Both the position numbers and the translations under genes were made by a program. Shown here in pieces: positions 26,626-34,600 of a stretch of DNA of 64,000 nucleotides (its first letter is position 1; every line of letters starts with the position of its first letter). This DNA comes from an uncultured Campylobacter sp. Lineage in GTDB: Bacteria; Campylobacterota; Campylobacteria; Campylobacterales; Campylobacteraceae. The notes under the pieces were generated by a model. The model saw only the letters and a program-made list of their open reading frames with translations. It had not been told where the DNA came from and made no database searches. The DNA lies in contig NZ_CALHVM010000048.1 of NCBI RefSeq assembly GCF_938039205.1, positions 1-64,000 of the forward strand, in the 5' to 3' direction.

Positions 26626-27225
26626 ATGAACTACCTACTTTTTGCCGTTACGTTTTTCCCCATCAGCCTGATGCCCGGTATCAACATGACCTACGCGATG
26701 AGTATCGGCATGAGCCTGGGCTACGTGCGCGCGCTAACGATGATGTCGGGACAGCTGGCGTCTCTGGCCTTCGTAGGTATTTGCTGCATGCTAGGAGTTG
26801 GCGCGGTTTTGGCGCATTATAGCTTCGCGTTTAAGGTTTTAAACATCATCGCTGGGCTTTATCTGCTATATTTGGGCGCTATGCTGTTTTTTAGCAAGGG
26901 GCATCTCAGTATAACGAAGGTTTCGCAGCTACCTAGTAAAAAGCAGATGTTTTTAAACGGCGCCGTGGTTTGCGTCTCAAATCCCAAGGCGTGGATTTTT
27001 CTTTCTGCTTTGTTACCGACTTTTTTGGACGCGAACGATCCTTTTAGCCTACCGCGCATACTCTCTATCACGGTTACGCTCGTTTTTATCGAGTTTTGCT
27101 CGCTTAGCATCTATGCGCTGGGCGGAGCGATACTAAAGAAATTTTTGCAAACCCATCTGCGACTTTTGGAGATTTTTACGGCCGCCATCATCTGCGTCAT
27201 CGGCATTTTGATGATGCTTCGCTAA
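26626..27225 (+). CDS. LysE/RhtB-family amino-acid exporter
   Basis: 199 residues from ATG 26626 (AAGG 8 nt upstream; the longer frame upstream is AT-rich leader). It has the LysE-family start with six membrane helices: FPISLMPGINMTYAMSIGMSLG, LNIIAGLYLLYLGAMLF and GAVVCVSNPKAWIFLSALLPTFLD. It is expected to export an amino acid or homoserine-like metabolite by proton antiport. The specific substrate is unknown. Confidence 0.9.
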   Translation: MNYLLFAVTFFPISLMPGINMTYAMSIGMSLGYVRALTMMSGQLASLAFVGICCMLGVGAVLAHYSFAFKVLNIIAGLYLLYLGAMLFFSKGHLSITKVSQLPSKKQMFLNGAVVCVSNPKAWIFLSALLPTFLDANDPFSLPRILSITVTLVFIEFCSLSIYALGGAILKKFLQTHLRLLEIFTAAIICVIGILMMLR

Positions 27226-27316
27226 ATTCACCCGCCGATATCTCGTTAAATTTGATAAAATAGGACAAAATTTATCGCCTTGCCCGTTAAATTCTGGGCA
27301 AATTTAAGGAAAGCAA

Positions 27317-28012
27317 ATGTTTAAAATTTTAGTCGCCGAGGATGACAAAAATTTAAATAAAATAATCTGCCTAAAGCTAGCTCAGGAGGGCTTTTCGCCG
27401 CTTGCGGCTTTTGACGGGCGGCAGGCTTTGCAGCTACTAGAGAGCGAGCGCGCCGATCTTGTCGTCACCGATATCATGATGCCTGGACTTAGCGGATACG
27501 AGCTAACTAAGCAAATCAAGCTGCTAGACGAGTCGCTGCCGGTGCTGATGATAACGGCAAAAAGCGGCATGGAGGGCATGGAGAAGGGCTTTGTCACGGG
27601 GGTGGACGACTACATGAGTAAGCCTTTAAATTTAAAGGAAATGACGCTGCGCATAAACGCGCTTTTGCGCCGAGCCAAGATCGCTAGCGGCAAGCGGCTG
27701 AGGTTTAAAAACTCAGAGCTCGACTATGCGGCTCTTAGCCTAAAAATCGGCGGCGAGGCCGTGGAACTCGCGCCAAAGGAGTTTTATCTGCTATTTTTGC
27801 TGCTCTCAAACCCTGGCAAAATTTTCACTCGACTAGAAATCATGCAAGAAATTTGGGGCTACGACACGGATAGCGACGAGCGCGCGGTCGATACGCACGT
27901 AAAAAAGCTACGCCGCAAGCTAGAAAGCTGCGCGGACTTTGAGATAGCTACGGTGCGCGGCATCGGCTATAAGGGCGAAATTTACGAGTGGGGGGCGGGG
28001 GAGATAAAGTGA
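27317..28012 (+). CDS. OmpR-family response regulator
   Basis: 231 residues. The receiver domain has the acidic pair in VAEDD, phosphoacceptor Asp at residue 52 (VVTDIMMPG), Thr in MITAKS and Lys in YMSKPL. The C-terminal winged helix (VELAPKEFYLLFLLLSNPGKIF, SDERAVDTHVKKLRRKL, VRGIGYKGE) binds DNA. It is first in a three-gene operon with an exported protein and a histidine kinase; its stop overlaps the next GTG start. Confidence 0.95.
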   Translation: MFKILVAEDDKNLNKIICLKLAQEGFSPLAAFDGRQALQLLESERADLVVTDIMMPGLSGYELTKQIKLLDESLPVLMITAKSGMEGMEKGFVTGVDDYMSKPLNLKEMTLRINALLRRAKIASGKRLRFKNSELDYAALSLKIGGEAVELAPKEFYLLFLLLSNPGKIFTRLEIMQEIWGYDTDSDERAVDTHVKKLRRKLESCADFEIATVRGIGYKGEIYEWGAGEIK

Positions 28013-28866
28013 AAATTTTAAAAGCTATTTTCGCGGCGGCATCGGCGGTTTGCTATCTAAACTCGGCCGTTTTGCCAGAAAGCGACTGGAGTAAAAAGGA
28101 TCTAAAAGGCGAGGTCAAAAGCATGACGGCTACGGAATATGAATACTCTATAGACGGCTCCGGCGCGCTAGAAAATACGCGCGTGAAGCGGACGGAGTTT
28201 AACGAAAGCGGCTACATACTGCAAGAAACCGAGCATATAAACGGCGTGCCAAACAGCTCGGTTTTGTTTGAGTACGGCAAAGACGGATTAATACGCAAAA
28301 AATATCAAGATAGCGCCGTTTATCTCTACGAATACGAATTTGACGGCGAAAATTTAGTCGCAACGGCCAAAGAAAAGTATGTCGAGGATAAATTTTACCC
28401 GCACACGGAGAAAACCACTTACGGCAAGGACGGCAAAATGATCGCTCGGGCGGTGTATTCGGGCGGGACGCTAGTGACGGACGATAGCTACGTTTACGAC
28501 GAAAAGGGCGTTTTAACGCGGATAGAAAATAATATGGAACCGCGCCACGGCATAGAGATAAGCTTCGAGCGCAAGCCAAACGGCGAATATGAAAAAATCA
28601 CGCAAGCCCCGGGCTCAAAATGGGTTTATTACTACGCCGCAAACGGCGACGAGATGGAGTATACGTCGGTAAATTACTTCGGCTCCGAGGCAAAAATCTG
28701 GCAAATCTTGCAGTTTAAAGACATAGTCAGGGACGAGCGGGGAAATTTGACGCGTAAAACCTCGGTCAAATTTAAGCCCGCGGACAAATACTATGAAAAT
28801 GGAGACATAAAAGAGATCGGTCTATACAAAAAAACGGAAATAAAGTATGAATACTACGCAAAATAA
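28009..28866 (+). CDS. Exported YD-repeat-like protein between regulator and kinase
   Basis: 285 residues if started at GTG 28009, which overlaps the regulator stop (GTGA). The N-terminus is a signal peptide (KILKAIFAAASAVCYLNSAV). The mature part is Tyr-, Glu- and Lys-rich with repeated beta-strand units of the type (L/V)(F/Y)EYGKDG, YLYEYEFDGE, TTYGKDGK, SYVYDEKG and QFKDIVRDERG, resembling YD/RHS-type or MORN-like strand repeats. It overlaps the kinase start by 20 nt, so it is likely made in step with the two-component pair. A periplasmic accessory sensor is inferred. Confidence 0.8.
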   Translation: MKILKAIFAAASAVCYLNSAVLPESDWSKKDLKGEVKSMTATEYEYSIDGSGALENTRVKRTEFNESGYILQETEHINGVPNSSVLFEYGKDGLIRKKYQDSAVYLYEYEFDGENLVATAKEKYVEDKFYPHTEKTTYGKDGKMIARAVYSGGTLVTDDSYVYDEKGVLTRIENNMEPRHGIEISFERKPNGEYEKITQAPGSKWVYYYAANGDEMEYTSVNYFGSEAKIWQILQFKDIVRDERGNLTRKTSVKFKPADKYYENGDIKEIGLYKKTEIKYEYYAK

Positions 28867-29908
28867 GAAAAAATACCTAATCAGTCTAAAAACCTACACG
28901 GCCGCTATGTTTATCTTTGTCTTTTGCGTGCTTTGCATCGCGGCTTCGGCGGCGATACTGGCTTACGAGCGGATATTTGAGATGAAGCTTGGGATGTTTT
29001 GGGGCATTATCAGCTTTTGTGCGATCGTGATGGGCGCGGGCGGAGCGATATTTTACGCGGTATCGGCCTATTTTTTGCGGTACGTCGAGAGTTTTAGGCT
29101 AGCAGCCGGCAAGATCGCTAGAGGCGACTTCGCCGTTAGGGTAGCGCGCAAAAACTGCAAGCGCGGCGCAGACAGCGAGTATCTGCACGAGCTGGACGAG
29201 CTGGCGGCAAAGATAAATTTGACCGCGGCGGCGCTGGAAAAAATGGACTACATGCAAAAGGATTTCATTTCAAACGTCTCGCACGAGCTAAAAACGCCTC
29301 TAAGCGTCATCAGCGGCTACTGCGAGATCGCTCAGGACGAGACGGACGAGACGCGCAGAAACGAGTATCTCGGGCTCATAAAAGAGCAGGCAAACTCGCT
29401 AAGTAGGCTGTGCGAGGACATGCTGCTGCTCTCGCGGCTAGATAGCCAGGCGGGCGTAAATTTAGACGAAAACGTGCGAGTAGACGAGCAGCTACGAAAG
29501 GCTGCGGCGATGCTAATGCAAAAGTACGGCGGGCGGGAGTTTGATCTGGATCTACCCGCCGTAAGCGTACGCAGCAACGCCTCGATGCTAGCGCAAATTT
29601 GGCTAAATTTGATGGATAACGCGCTGAAATACTCAGCCGCCGATATCGGCGTGAGCTGCTGCGAAGAGGGCGGGCGGCTTATCGTGCGCATTAGCGACGA
29701 GGGGGCGGGTATCGAGGCAAAAAAGCTGGAAAAAATATACGATAAATTTTATCAATGCGAGGAGTCGCACAAGGGCAAAGGTAGCGGTCTAGGGCTATCT
29801 ATCGTGCGGCGTATAGTTCATCTTTTGGGCGGGGAGATAAGCTATGAAAGCGAGCCAGGACGCGGTACGACGGTGAGCGTAAAGATCCCAAACGCACGTA
29901 AAATTTGA
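28847..29908 (+). CDS. Sensor histidine kinase
   Basis: 353 residues. Two membrane helices (about 17-40 and 50-75) are separated by only about 10 residues, so there is essentially no periplasmic sensor domain. HAMP-like segment follows, then HisKA with phosphorylated His at 146 (FISNVSHELKTPLS), N-box (QIWLNLMDNALKY), G1 (ISDEGAGIEAKK) and G2 (GKGSGLGLSIVRRI). It should phosphorylate the regulator encoded at 27317. The missing sensor domain makes the exported protein between the two a likely partner. Confidence 0.93.
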   Translation: MNTTQNKKKYLISLKTYTAAMFIFVFCVLCIAASAAILAYERIFEMKLGMFWGIISFCAIVMGAGGAIFYAVSAYFLRYVESFRLAAGKIARGDFAVRVARKNCKRGADSEYLHELDELAAKINLTAAALEKMDYMQKDFISNVSHELKTPLSVISGYCEIAQDETDETRRNEYLGLIKEQANSLSRLCEDMLLLSRLDSQAGVNLDENVRVDEQLRKAAAMLMQKYGGREFDLDLPAVSVRSNASMLAQIWLNLMDNALKYSAADIGVSCCEEGGRLIVRISDEGAGIEAKKLEKIYDKFYQCEESHKGKGSGLGLSIVRRIVHLLGGEISYESEPGRGTTVSVKIPNARKI

Positions 29909-30063
29909 GGCAGAGCGCGGCTAAATTTAAGCAAATTTACGCTTTTGCGGCGGGCTAATTTGACTCTCAGGCTCGGCTGATTGTGCGACAAATTTAAGTT
30001 GCGGGCGCGAAATTTAACGGAATAAGCGTAAATTTAACGCGAAATTTTAAAAAGTCATACAAA

Positions 30064-30096
30064 GGACACATTGAGGACACAAAAGGTCATTATAAT
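30064..30096 (+). promoter_or_regulatory. Promoter with tandem 11-bp repeats
   Basis: Three units at 11-bp spacing, AAGGACACATT / GAGGACACAAA / AAGGTCATTAT, end in a TATAAT box (30091-30096), 24 nt before a 28-residue membrane peptide. Direct repeats at helical-turn spacing are typical binding sites of OmpR-family regulators, one of which is encoded 2 kb upstream. Confidence 0.6.
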
Positions 30097-30119
30097 TCTC
30101 CAAAAATAAAGGAGAAAAG

Positions 30120-30206
30120 ATGAAAGATTCTGCAGTAACTCACGTAACTATGGCTATCGGAGCCGTGCTTTGGGGCTGTCTAACGGCGGCGGTGGTTTTG
30201 TTTTAA
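30120..30206 (+). CDS. 28-residue membrane peptide downstream of the two-component operon
   Basis: Reads MKDSAVTHVTMAIGAVLWGC then LTAAVVLF, a single transmembrane helix with a short polar N-terminus. AAAGGAG precedes the ATG by 6 nt, there is a TATAAT promoter with tandem repeats upstream and a strong terminator downstream, so it is a complete monocistronic unit. Size and context resemble small membrane regulators of sensor kinases such as MgrB, but no sequence similarity is claimed. Confidence 0.7.
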   Translation: MKDSAVTHVTMAIGAVLWGCLTAAVVLF

Positions 30207-30238
30207 CCAAATGTAACGATTTATAAAAATAAAAATCC

Positions 30239-30275
30239 GCGGACGAGTATCTCGGCGATATCTCGTCCGTTTTTT
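30239..30275 (+). terminator. Rho-independent terminator
   Basis: GGACGAG (30241-30247) pairs with CTCGTCC (30262-30268), with TATC/GATA extending the stem inwards, followed by GTTTTTT. It ends the 28-residue peptide transcript. The rest of 30207-30522 shows no gene. Confidence 0.85.
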
Positions 30276-30522
30276 GATCAAATTTAACCGCGATCCCGCC
30301 GCTCTAAAGCTTGCCTTTTCTGAGCGCTCAAATTTACGCAGCTTGTTAAATTTCCCGCCTTAGCGCGTTTATTTTTAATACCAAATTTGAAATTTGACCG
30401 GCGAGCCGAACCGTCTAAATTTAACCTCAAATTTACCCGCACCGACCGCTACCTATCGCGCTTTGATTGTTTATTTAGCTTCTTTTGGATAAAATCGCCC
30501 AAATTTAATCTTAAGGCGAATC

Positions 30523-31005
30523 ATGAAACAAGCAAAAGTCTGGAAATTCGGCGACAATATCGACACCGACATCATCATAGCCGCGCGCTATCTCAACACC
30601 TCCGACGAAAAAATCTTGGCCACTCATATCATGGAGGACGCCGATCCCGAGTTTAGTAAAAAAATCTCCGCGGGCGATGTCATCGTAGCGGGCGAAAATT
30701 TCGGCTGCGGTAGCTCACGCGAGCACGCTCCTTTGGCGCTTAAGGCCGCAGGCATCGGCGCGGTGATAGCCAAGAGTTTTGCTAGGATTTTTTATAGAAA
30801 TAGCTTTAACACTGGGCTTTTAATACTAGAAATCAAAGAAACAGACGAGATAAACGCGGGCGACGAGCTAAAAATCGACGTGGATAACGGCGCGGTCGTA
30901 AATTTAACGAGCGGCAAAGAGTATAAATTTAGCCCGATACCGCCGTTTATGCAAGAGCTTTTAAAAAGCGGCGGCCTCATAGAATACGCCAAAACAAGGA
31001 TATAA
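30523..31005 (+). CDS. leuD: 3-isopropylmalate dehydratase small subunit
   Basis: 160 residues, the short (archaeal-type) LeuD class. Motifs: WKFGDNIDTDIIIAARYL and ENFGCGSSREHAPLALKAAG, the swivel-domain substrate-binding segment. With LeuC (not in this window) it isomerises 2-isopropylmalate in leucine biosynthesis. It is 1 nt from leuB. Confidence 0.95.
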   Translation: MKQAKVWKFGDNIDTDIIIAARYLNTSDEKILATHIMEDADPEFSKKISAGDVIVAGENFGCGSSREHAPLALKAAGIGAVIAKSFARIFYRNSFNTGLLILEIKETDEINAGDELKIDVDNGAVVNLTSGKEYKFSPIPPFMQELLKSGGLIEYAKTRI

Positions 31006-31006
31006 A

Positions 31007-32077
31007 ATGGCTAAAATTTATAACATAGCGGTGATAAAAGGCGACGGCATCGGCCCTGAGATAGTCGATGAAGCGATAAAGGCGCTGGACGCGGCTAGCG
31101 CGGAGTTTGGTTTTGAACTTAGCTATAACTACTACCTGATGGGCGGCGCTGCGATCGACGTGTTTGGCGAGCCTTTGCCTAGCGAGACGCTAAGCGGCGC
31201 GCTAAACTCGGACGCGGTGCTTTTTGGAGCTATAGGCGGGCCAAAATGGGACGGCTTGCCGCGTCATCTGCGTCCTGAAAGCGGGCTTTTGAAGCTGCGA
31301 AAAGGGCTTGGCGCGTATGCAAATTTGCGCCCTGCGATGATATTTGACGAGCTGGTGGACGCTAGTACGCTAAAGCCGTCAGTCCTTCAGGGCGTCGATT
31401 TTATCGTGGTTCGCGAGCTAACGGGCGGGATATACTTCGGTCAGCCGCGTGAGAAAAAAGAAAACAGCGCCTACAACACGATGACCTACACGAGCGAGGA
31501 GATCGAGCGCATCGCAAAGGTCGGATTTGAAACCGCGATGAAGCGCAAAAAACGCGTCTGCATGGTTGATAAGGCAAACGTGCTAGAGACTAGTCAGCTC
31601 TGGCGCGAAGTCACGAGCGAGGTCGCAAAGAGCTATCCGGAGGTAAATTTGGAGTTTATGTACGTCGATAACGCAGCCATGCAGCTCGTGCGAGCGCCTA
31701 GTAAATTCGACGTGATTTTGACGGAAAATCTCTTCGGCGATATCCTAAGCGACGAGGCTAGCATGGTGTGCGGCTCGATCGGTCTGCTGCCAAGCGCTAG
31801 CATCGGCGGCAAGGTTGGTATCTACGAGCCCATCCACGGCAGCGCGCCCGATATCGCTGGGCAGGGCATCGCAAACCCGGTCGCTACTATACTAAGCGCT
31901 GCGATGATGCTTAGGTATTCATTTGGTGAAAATGCGGCTGCAAAAGCTATCGAAAACGCCGTAAAAGCAGCGCTCGCGCAAGGATACAGGACAAAGGATA
32001 TAGCGGAGTTTGGCGCTAAAGAGATTTGCTCTACGAGCGAAATGGGCGGCATCATCGCCTCGCTAATAAAAAAATGA
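31007..32077 (+). CDS. leuB: 3-isopropylmalate dehydrogenase
   Basis: 356 residues. Oxidative decarboxylation of 3-isopropylmalate with NAD+ in leucine synthesis. Motifs: KGDGIGPEI, GAIGGPKWD, arginines of the substrate site in LRPESGLLKLRKGLGAYANLRP, metal-binding FDVILTENLFGDILSDEASM and the NAD site IHGSAPDIAGQGIANP. Its stop overlaps the next ATG. Confidence 0.97.
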   Translation: MAKIYNIAVIKGDGIGPEIVDEAIKALDAASAEFGFELSYNYYLMGGAAIDVFGEPLPSETLSGALNSDAVLFGAIGGPKWDGLPRHLRPESGLLKLRKGLGAYANLRPAMIFDELVDASTLKPSVLQGVDFIVVRELTGGIYFGQPREKKENSAYNTMTYTSEEIERIAKVGFETAMKRKKRVCMVDKANVLETSQLWREVTSEVAKSYPEVNLEFMYVDNAAMQLVRAPSKFDVILTENLFGDILSDEASMVCGSIGLLPSASIGGKVGIYEPIHGSAPDIAGQGIANPVATILSAAMMLRYSFGENAAAKAIENAVKAALAQGYRTKDIAEFGAKEICSTSEMGGIIASLIKK

Positions 32078-32319
32078 AAAATACTATCACAGAAGCCCTA
32101 ATCTACGAGGCTCAGGGGCTAAAAGACGATGCTCTGATAGTTTATAAAAACATCTTAAAGCGCGAGCCGACAAACGCCGCTGCGATCGCCGCGATAAGGC
32201 GTCTAAGCGGCCTTAGCAGGAAAAAAACGGGCGTAAACGAGCAGATGAAAGACTTTTTCATCAAAATGAAAACCGACGAAGAAATAACCGAATTTAAAAG
32301 GTGGCTGATAAAACTATGA
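32074..32319 (+). CDS. Small helical protein (TPR-like), cca cluster
   Basis: 81 residues starting at an ATG overlapping the leuB stop. The sequence ALIYEAQGLKDDALIVYKNI and LKREPTNAAAIAAIRRL looks like a single tetratricopeptide-type helix pair. It lies just before the CiaD-like gene and cca, an order I recall as Cj0787-Cj0788-cca in C. jejuni, so it may correspond to Cj0787. Function unknown. Confidence 0.75.
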   Translation: MKNTITEALIYEAQGLKDDALIVYKNILKREPTNAAAIAAIRRLSGLSRKKTGVNEQMKDFFIKMKTDEEITEFKRWLIKL

Positions 32320-32822
32320 AACTAGAAGAAATAGCAAAAATGGCGATAGACGAGGTGGCGATGGAGCTAGAGCGAATGGACGCCGCGCAGGAAAGCTTGG
32401 CCTCGGATGCTGAAAACGGGTCAAATTTGACGGGTGTTCCGGCGTCAAGCGGCGATGTAAATTTAATCAATGCCGCGGGTCTTGCGAATTTAGTCGGCGA
32501 GATAAGCGTAGCGGACGAGGCTAGCGAGTTTGAAGCCGTTTTAGAAAGCGCGGCAAACTCGCAAAACGTTGCTTCCGAATTTGACGGCATAGGGGGGATC
32601 GCCGCGACTGCCGCGCCGCAAAAAGCCTTTGAAGTCGAGGTTGCAAATTTCACGGGCGAGGAGATATTTCTAAAAAACTTAAAAGAGCGCGTTTTGGTGC
32701 TTTTTGAGGGGCTTAACGCGACCGGCGAGGAAAATTTGAAAGACAGGCTCTCGCTCACGCTTAAATTTTTAGAATTCGTGCTGGCAAATGTCGAAAATCG
32801 GCTCGAAAATCTGCAAAAATAA
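32316..32822 (+). CDS. CiaD-like (Cj0788-like) protein
   Basis: 168 residues from an ATG that overlaps the preceding stop (ATGA). Acidic N-terminus (KLEEIAKMAIDEVAMELERM), a low-complexity Ala/Ser/Glu middle, and a helical C-terminal domain (FLKNLKERVLVLFEGL, RLSLTLKFLEFVLANVENRL). In C. jejuni the gene directly upstream of cca encodes CiaD, a secreted invasion-related protein of similar size; homology here is suggested by position and architecture, not proven. It overlaps cca by 35 nt. Confidence 0.65.
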   Translation: MKLEEIAKMAIDEVAMELERMDAAQESLASDAENGSNLTGVPASSGDVNLINAAGLANLVGEISVADEASEFEAVLESAANSQNVASEFDGIGGIAATAAPQKAFEVEVANFTGEEIFLKNLKERVLVLFEGLNATGEENLKDRLSLTLKFLEFVLANVENRLENLQK

Positions 32823-33924
32823 AAATCTAAAATGGCTGCGAGATTTTCTAGCACCCCACACCAAGCGCGCGTATATCGTCGGCGGCTGCGTTCGCGACGC
32901 GATGCTCGGTAAAAAAATCTCCGACTTTGATGTTGAAATTTACGGTATCGATCCGGCCAAATTTGACGCTCTGATGTTGCAAATCGGCGCTTGCGGCGTG
33001 GGCAAAAACTACTTTGTTTATAAATTTAAAAACTTCGATCTTTCTTTACCTCGAACCGAAAACAAAACCGGCGAGGGACACAAAGCATTTGAGGTTGCTT
33101 ACGCCGATGACGAGCGTGCGGCGTCTTTGCGCCGAGACTTTACCGTAAATGCGATGATGATAAATATCTTTGACGGCTCGTTTTTAGACTTTTACGGCGG
33201 AGAGAGAGACCTAAAGCGCGGTATCTTGCGCCATATCGACGATGAAAAATTCGCCGAAGATAGCCTGCGCGTACTGCGAGCAGTGCAGTTTAGCGCGCGG
33301 CTAAATTTTCGTATCGCGCGGGAGAGTTTGGGGCTGATGAAACGCCTAAGTATCAGCGATCTTAGCCGAGAGCGCATAAACGGCGAGCTGATGAAGCTTT
33401 TTGGCGCCAAATTTCAAGAGATCGGCTTTTTGTATCTTTATAAACTAGGGCTTCTTGGTAAAATTTTCGGGTTAAATTTGAGCCGAGCCGAGGTGGAAAA
33501 ATTTGCCGCAAAACTAAAAAGCGCGGTCAAATTTTTACCCAAACAAAACGGCAAAAAAGACGAGCGCGAGTTTTTATATCTTTTAAATGGCTATTTCGGC
33601 GTTAAAAATTTTTACGACTTAGGACTTCCTAAAAGCTTTGAAGCTTGCGTTAAAGAGGCGTTTTTTGTGGGTCGTCCGAGCGATAAAGATTTGCTAAAAA
33701 TCGCCCTTGATAAACTGCTAAAAAGCTGGCTCGGGCTAAACTCGCCAAGCCTCATAAAAAGAGCTAAAAATTTAGGCGTTTATGAGGCTAAATTTGAACC
33801 CACTATCGACACGGCTGAGATTTTAAAACTGGGCTTTAAAGGAGCTGCAATAGGCGCTGAGATAAGGCGTAGGCAGGATATAGCGATAGATAAATTTTTA
33901 AACGAAAAGTCAAGCTGTGCCTAA
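32788..33924 (+). CDS. cca: CCA tRNA nucleotidyltransferase
   Basis: 378 residues. Class II nucleotidyltransferase head: YIVGGCVRDAMLGKKISDFDVEIYG with the DxD metal ligands, RRDFTVNAM and the DLKRGILRHID and EDSLRVLRAVQFSARL segments. It adds or repairs the CCA end of tRNAs. The only ATG available lies inside the preceding gene, giving a 35-nt overlap. The C-terminus lacks an HD domain. Confidence 0.93.
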   Translation: MSKIGSKICKNKNLKWLRDFLAPHTKRAYIVGGCVRDAMLGKKISDFDVEIYGIDPAKFDALMLQIGACGVGKNYFVYKFKNFDLSLPRTENKTGEGHKAFEVAYADDERAASLRRDFTVNAMMINIFDGSFLDFYGGERDLKRGILRHIDDEKFAEDSLRVLRAVQFSARLNFRIARESLGLMKRLSISDLSRERINGELMKLFGAKFQEIGFLYLYKLGLLGKIFGLNLSRAEVEKFAAKLKSAVKFLPKQNGKKDEREFLYLLNGYFGVKNFYDLGLPKSFEACVKEAFFVGRPSDKDLLKIALDKLLKSWLGLNSPSLIKRAKNLGVYEAKFEPTIDTAEILKLGFKGAAIGAEIRRRQDIAIDKFLNEKSSCA

Positions 33925-33985
33925 AAATTAACCTAGTTAAAAGCGCAAATTGGCTAAAATCAAGCCCTATTTTAAAGAGGCGAAA

Positions 33986-34120
33986 GTGGAAAAAACTTCA
34001 AATATAAATTTTCAAAATAAAGATATTCTTTTTAATATAAGTTTTGCAAAAAGCCTAAATTTGAACAGCTCTGCAAATGCTTGCGCAGCTGTTAAAACGC
34101 AGGCTAAGGCGGCTTTTTAA
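33986..34120 (+). CDS. Possible 44-residue leader or small protein before trmL
   Basis: A GTG with AAAGAGGCGAAA in front opens a 44-codon frame (MEKTSNINFQNKDILFNISF...) that ends in TAA directly abutting the trmL ATG. The composition (Asn-, Ala-, Ser-rich) resembles no family. The well-placed ribosome site and abutting stop suggest a translated leader, but a decayed gene remnant is equally possible. Confidence 0.4.
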   Translation: MEKTSNINFQNKDILFNISFAKSLNLNSSANACAAVKTQAKAAF

Positions 34121-34600
34121 ATGTTTAATATCGTCCTTGTTCATCCTCAAATCCCCCAAAATACGGGCTCGATCGGCCGCATGTGCGTAAATGCAAACCT
34201 TAAGCTGCATATAATCAAACCGACCGTTTTTGATATCAGCGAAAAGGCCGTTAGGCGCGCGGGGCTTGATTATTGGGCGCGGCTAAATCCCGTGATTTGG
34301 GAGAGTTTGGATGAGTTTTTGCACGCAAACGCCCAGTTCGAGGATAGATTTTTTTACGCGACGACGAAGGCGCATAAATTTTACTTTGAAGCGGAGTTTA
34401 AAAAGGGCGACTTTTTGTTTTTCGGCGGCGAAAGTACGGGCCTGCCTATGGAGCTGATGGAGCGAAATTTCGCAAATGCGATCAAAATCCCGATGGGCGA
34501 GCATGGTAGAAGCTTAAATTTAGCCACGAGCGCGGGCATCATCGCGTATGAGGCTATCAGGCAAAATTTCGCCCAGTCAGGACTTGGAAGCGCGCTATGA
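34121..34600 (+). CDS. trmL: tRNA (cytidine/uridine(34)-2'-O)-methyltransferase
   Basis: 159 residues, SPOUT superfamily. Motifs: VLVHPQIPQNTGSIGRMC at the start, FFGGESTGLP and the SAM-binding knot IPMGEHGRSLNLATSAGIIAYEA. It methylates the wobble ribose of tRNA(Leu) species, using SAM. It overlaps the next gene by 4 nt. Confidence 0.94.
   Translation: MFNIVLVHPQIPQNTGSIGRMCVNANLKLHIIKPTVFDISEKAVRRAGLDYWARLNPVIWESLDEFLHANAQFEDRFFYATTKAHKFYFEAEFKKGDFLFFGGESTGLPMELMERNFANAIKIPMGEHGRSLNLATSAGIIAYEAIRQNFAQSGLGSAL

Noticed and set aside
29909..30119. Riboswitch-like leader before the 28-residue peptide
   Set aside because: The transcript would begin about 15-20 nt before the ATG, too short for a riboswitch.
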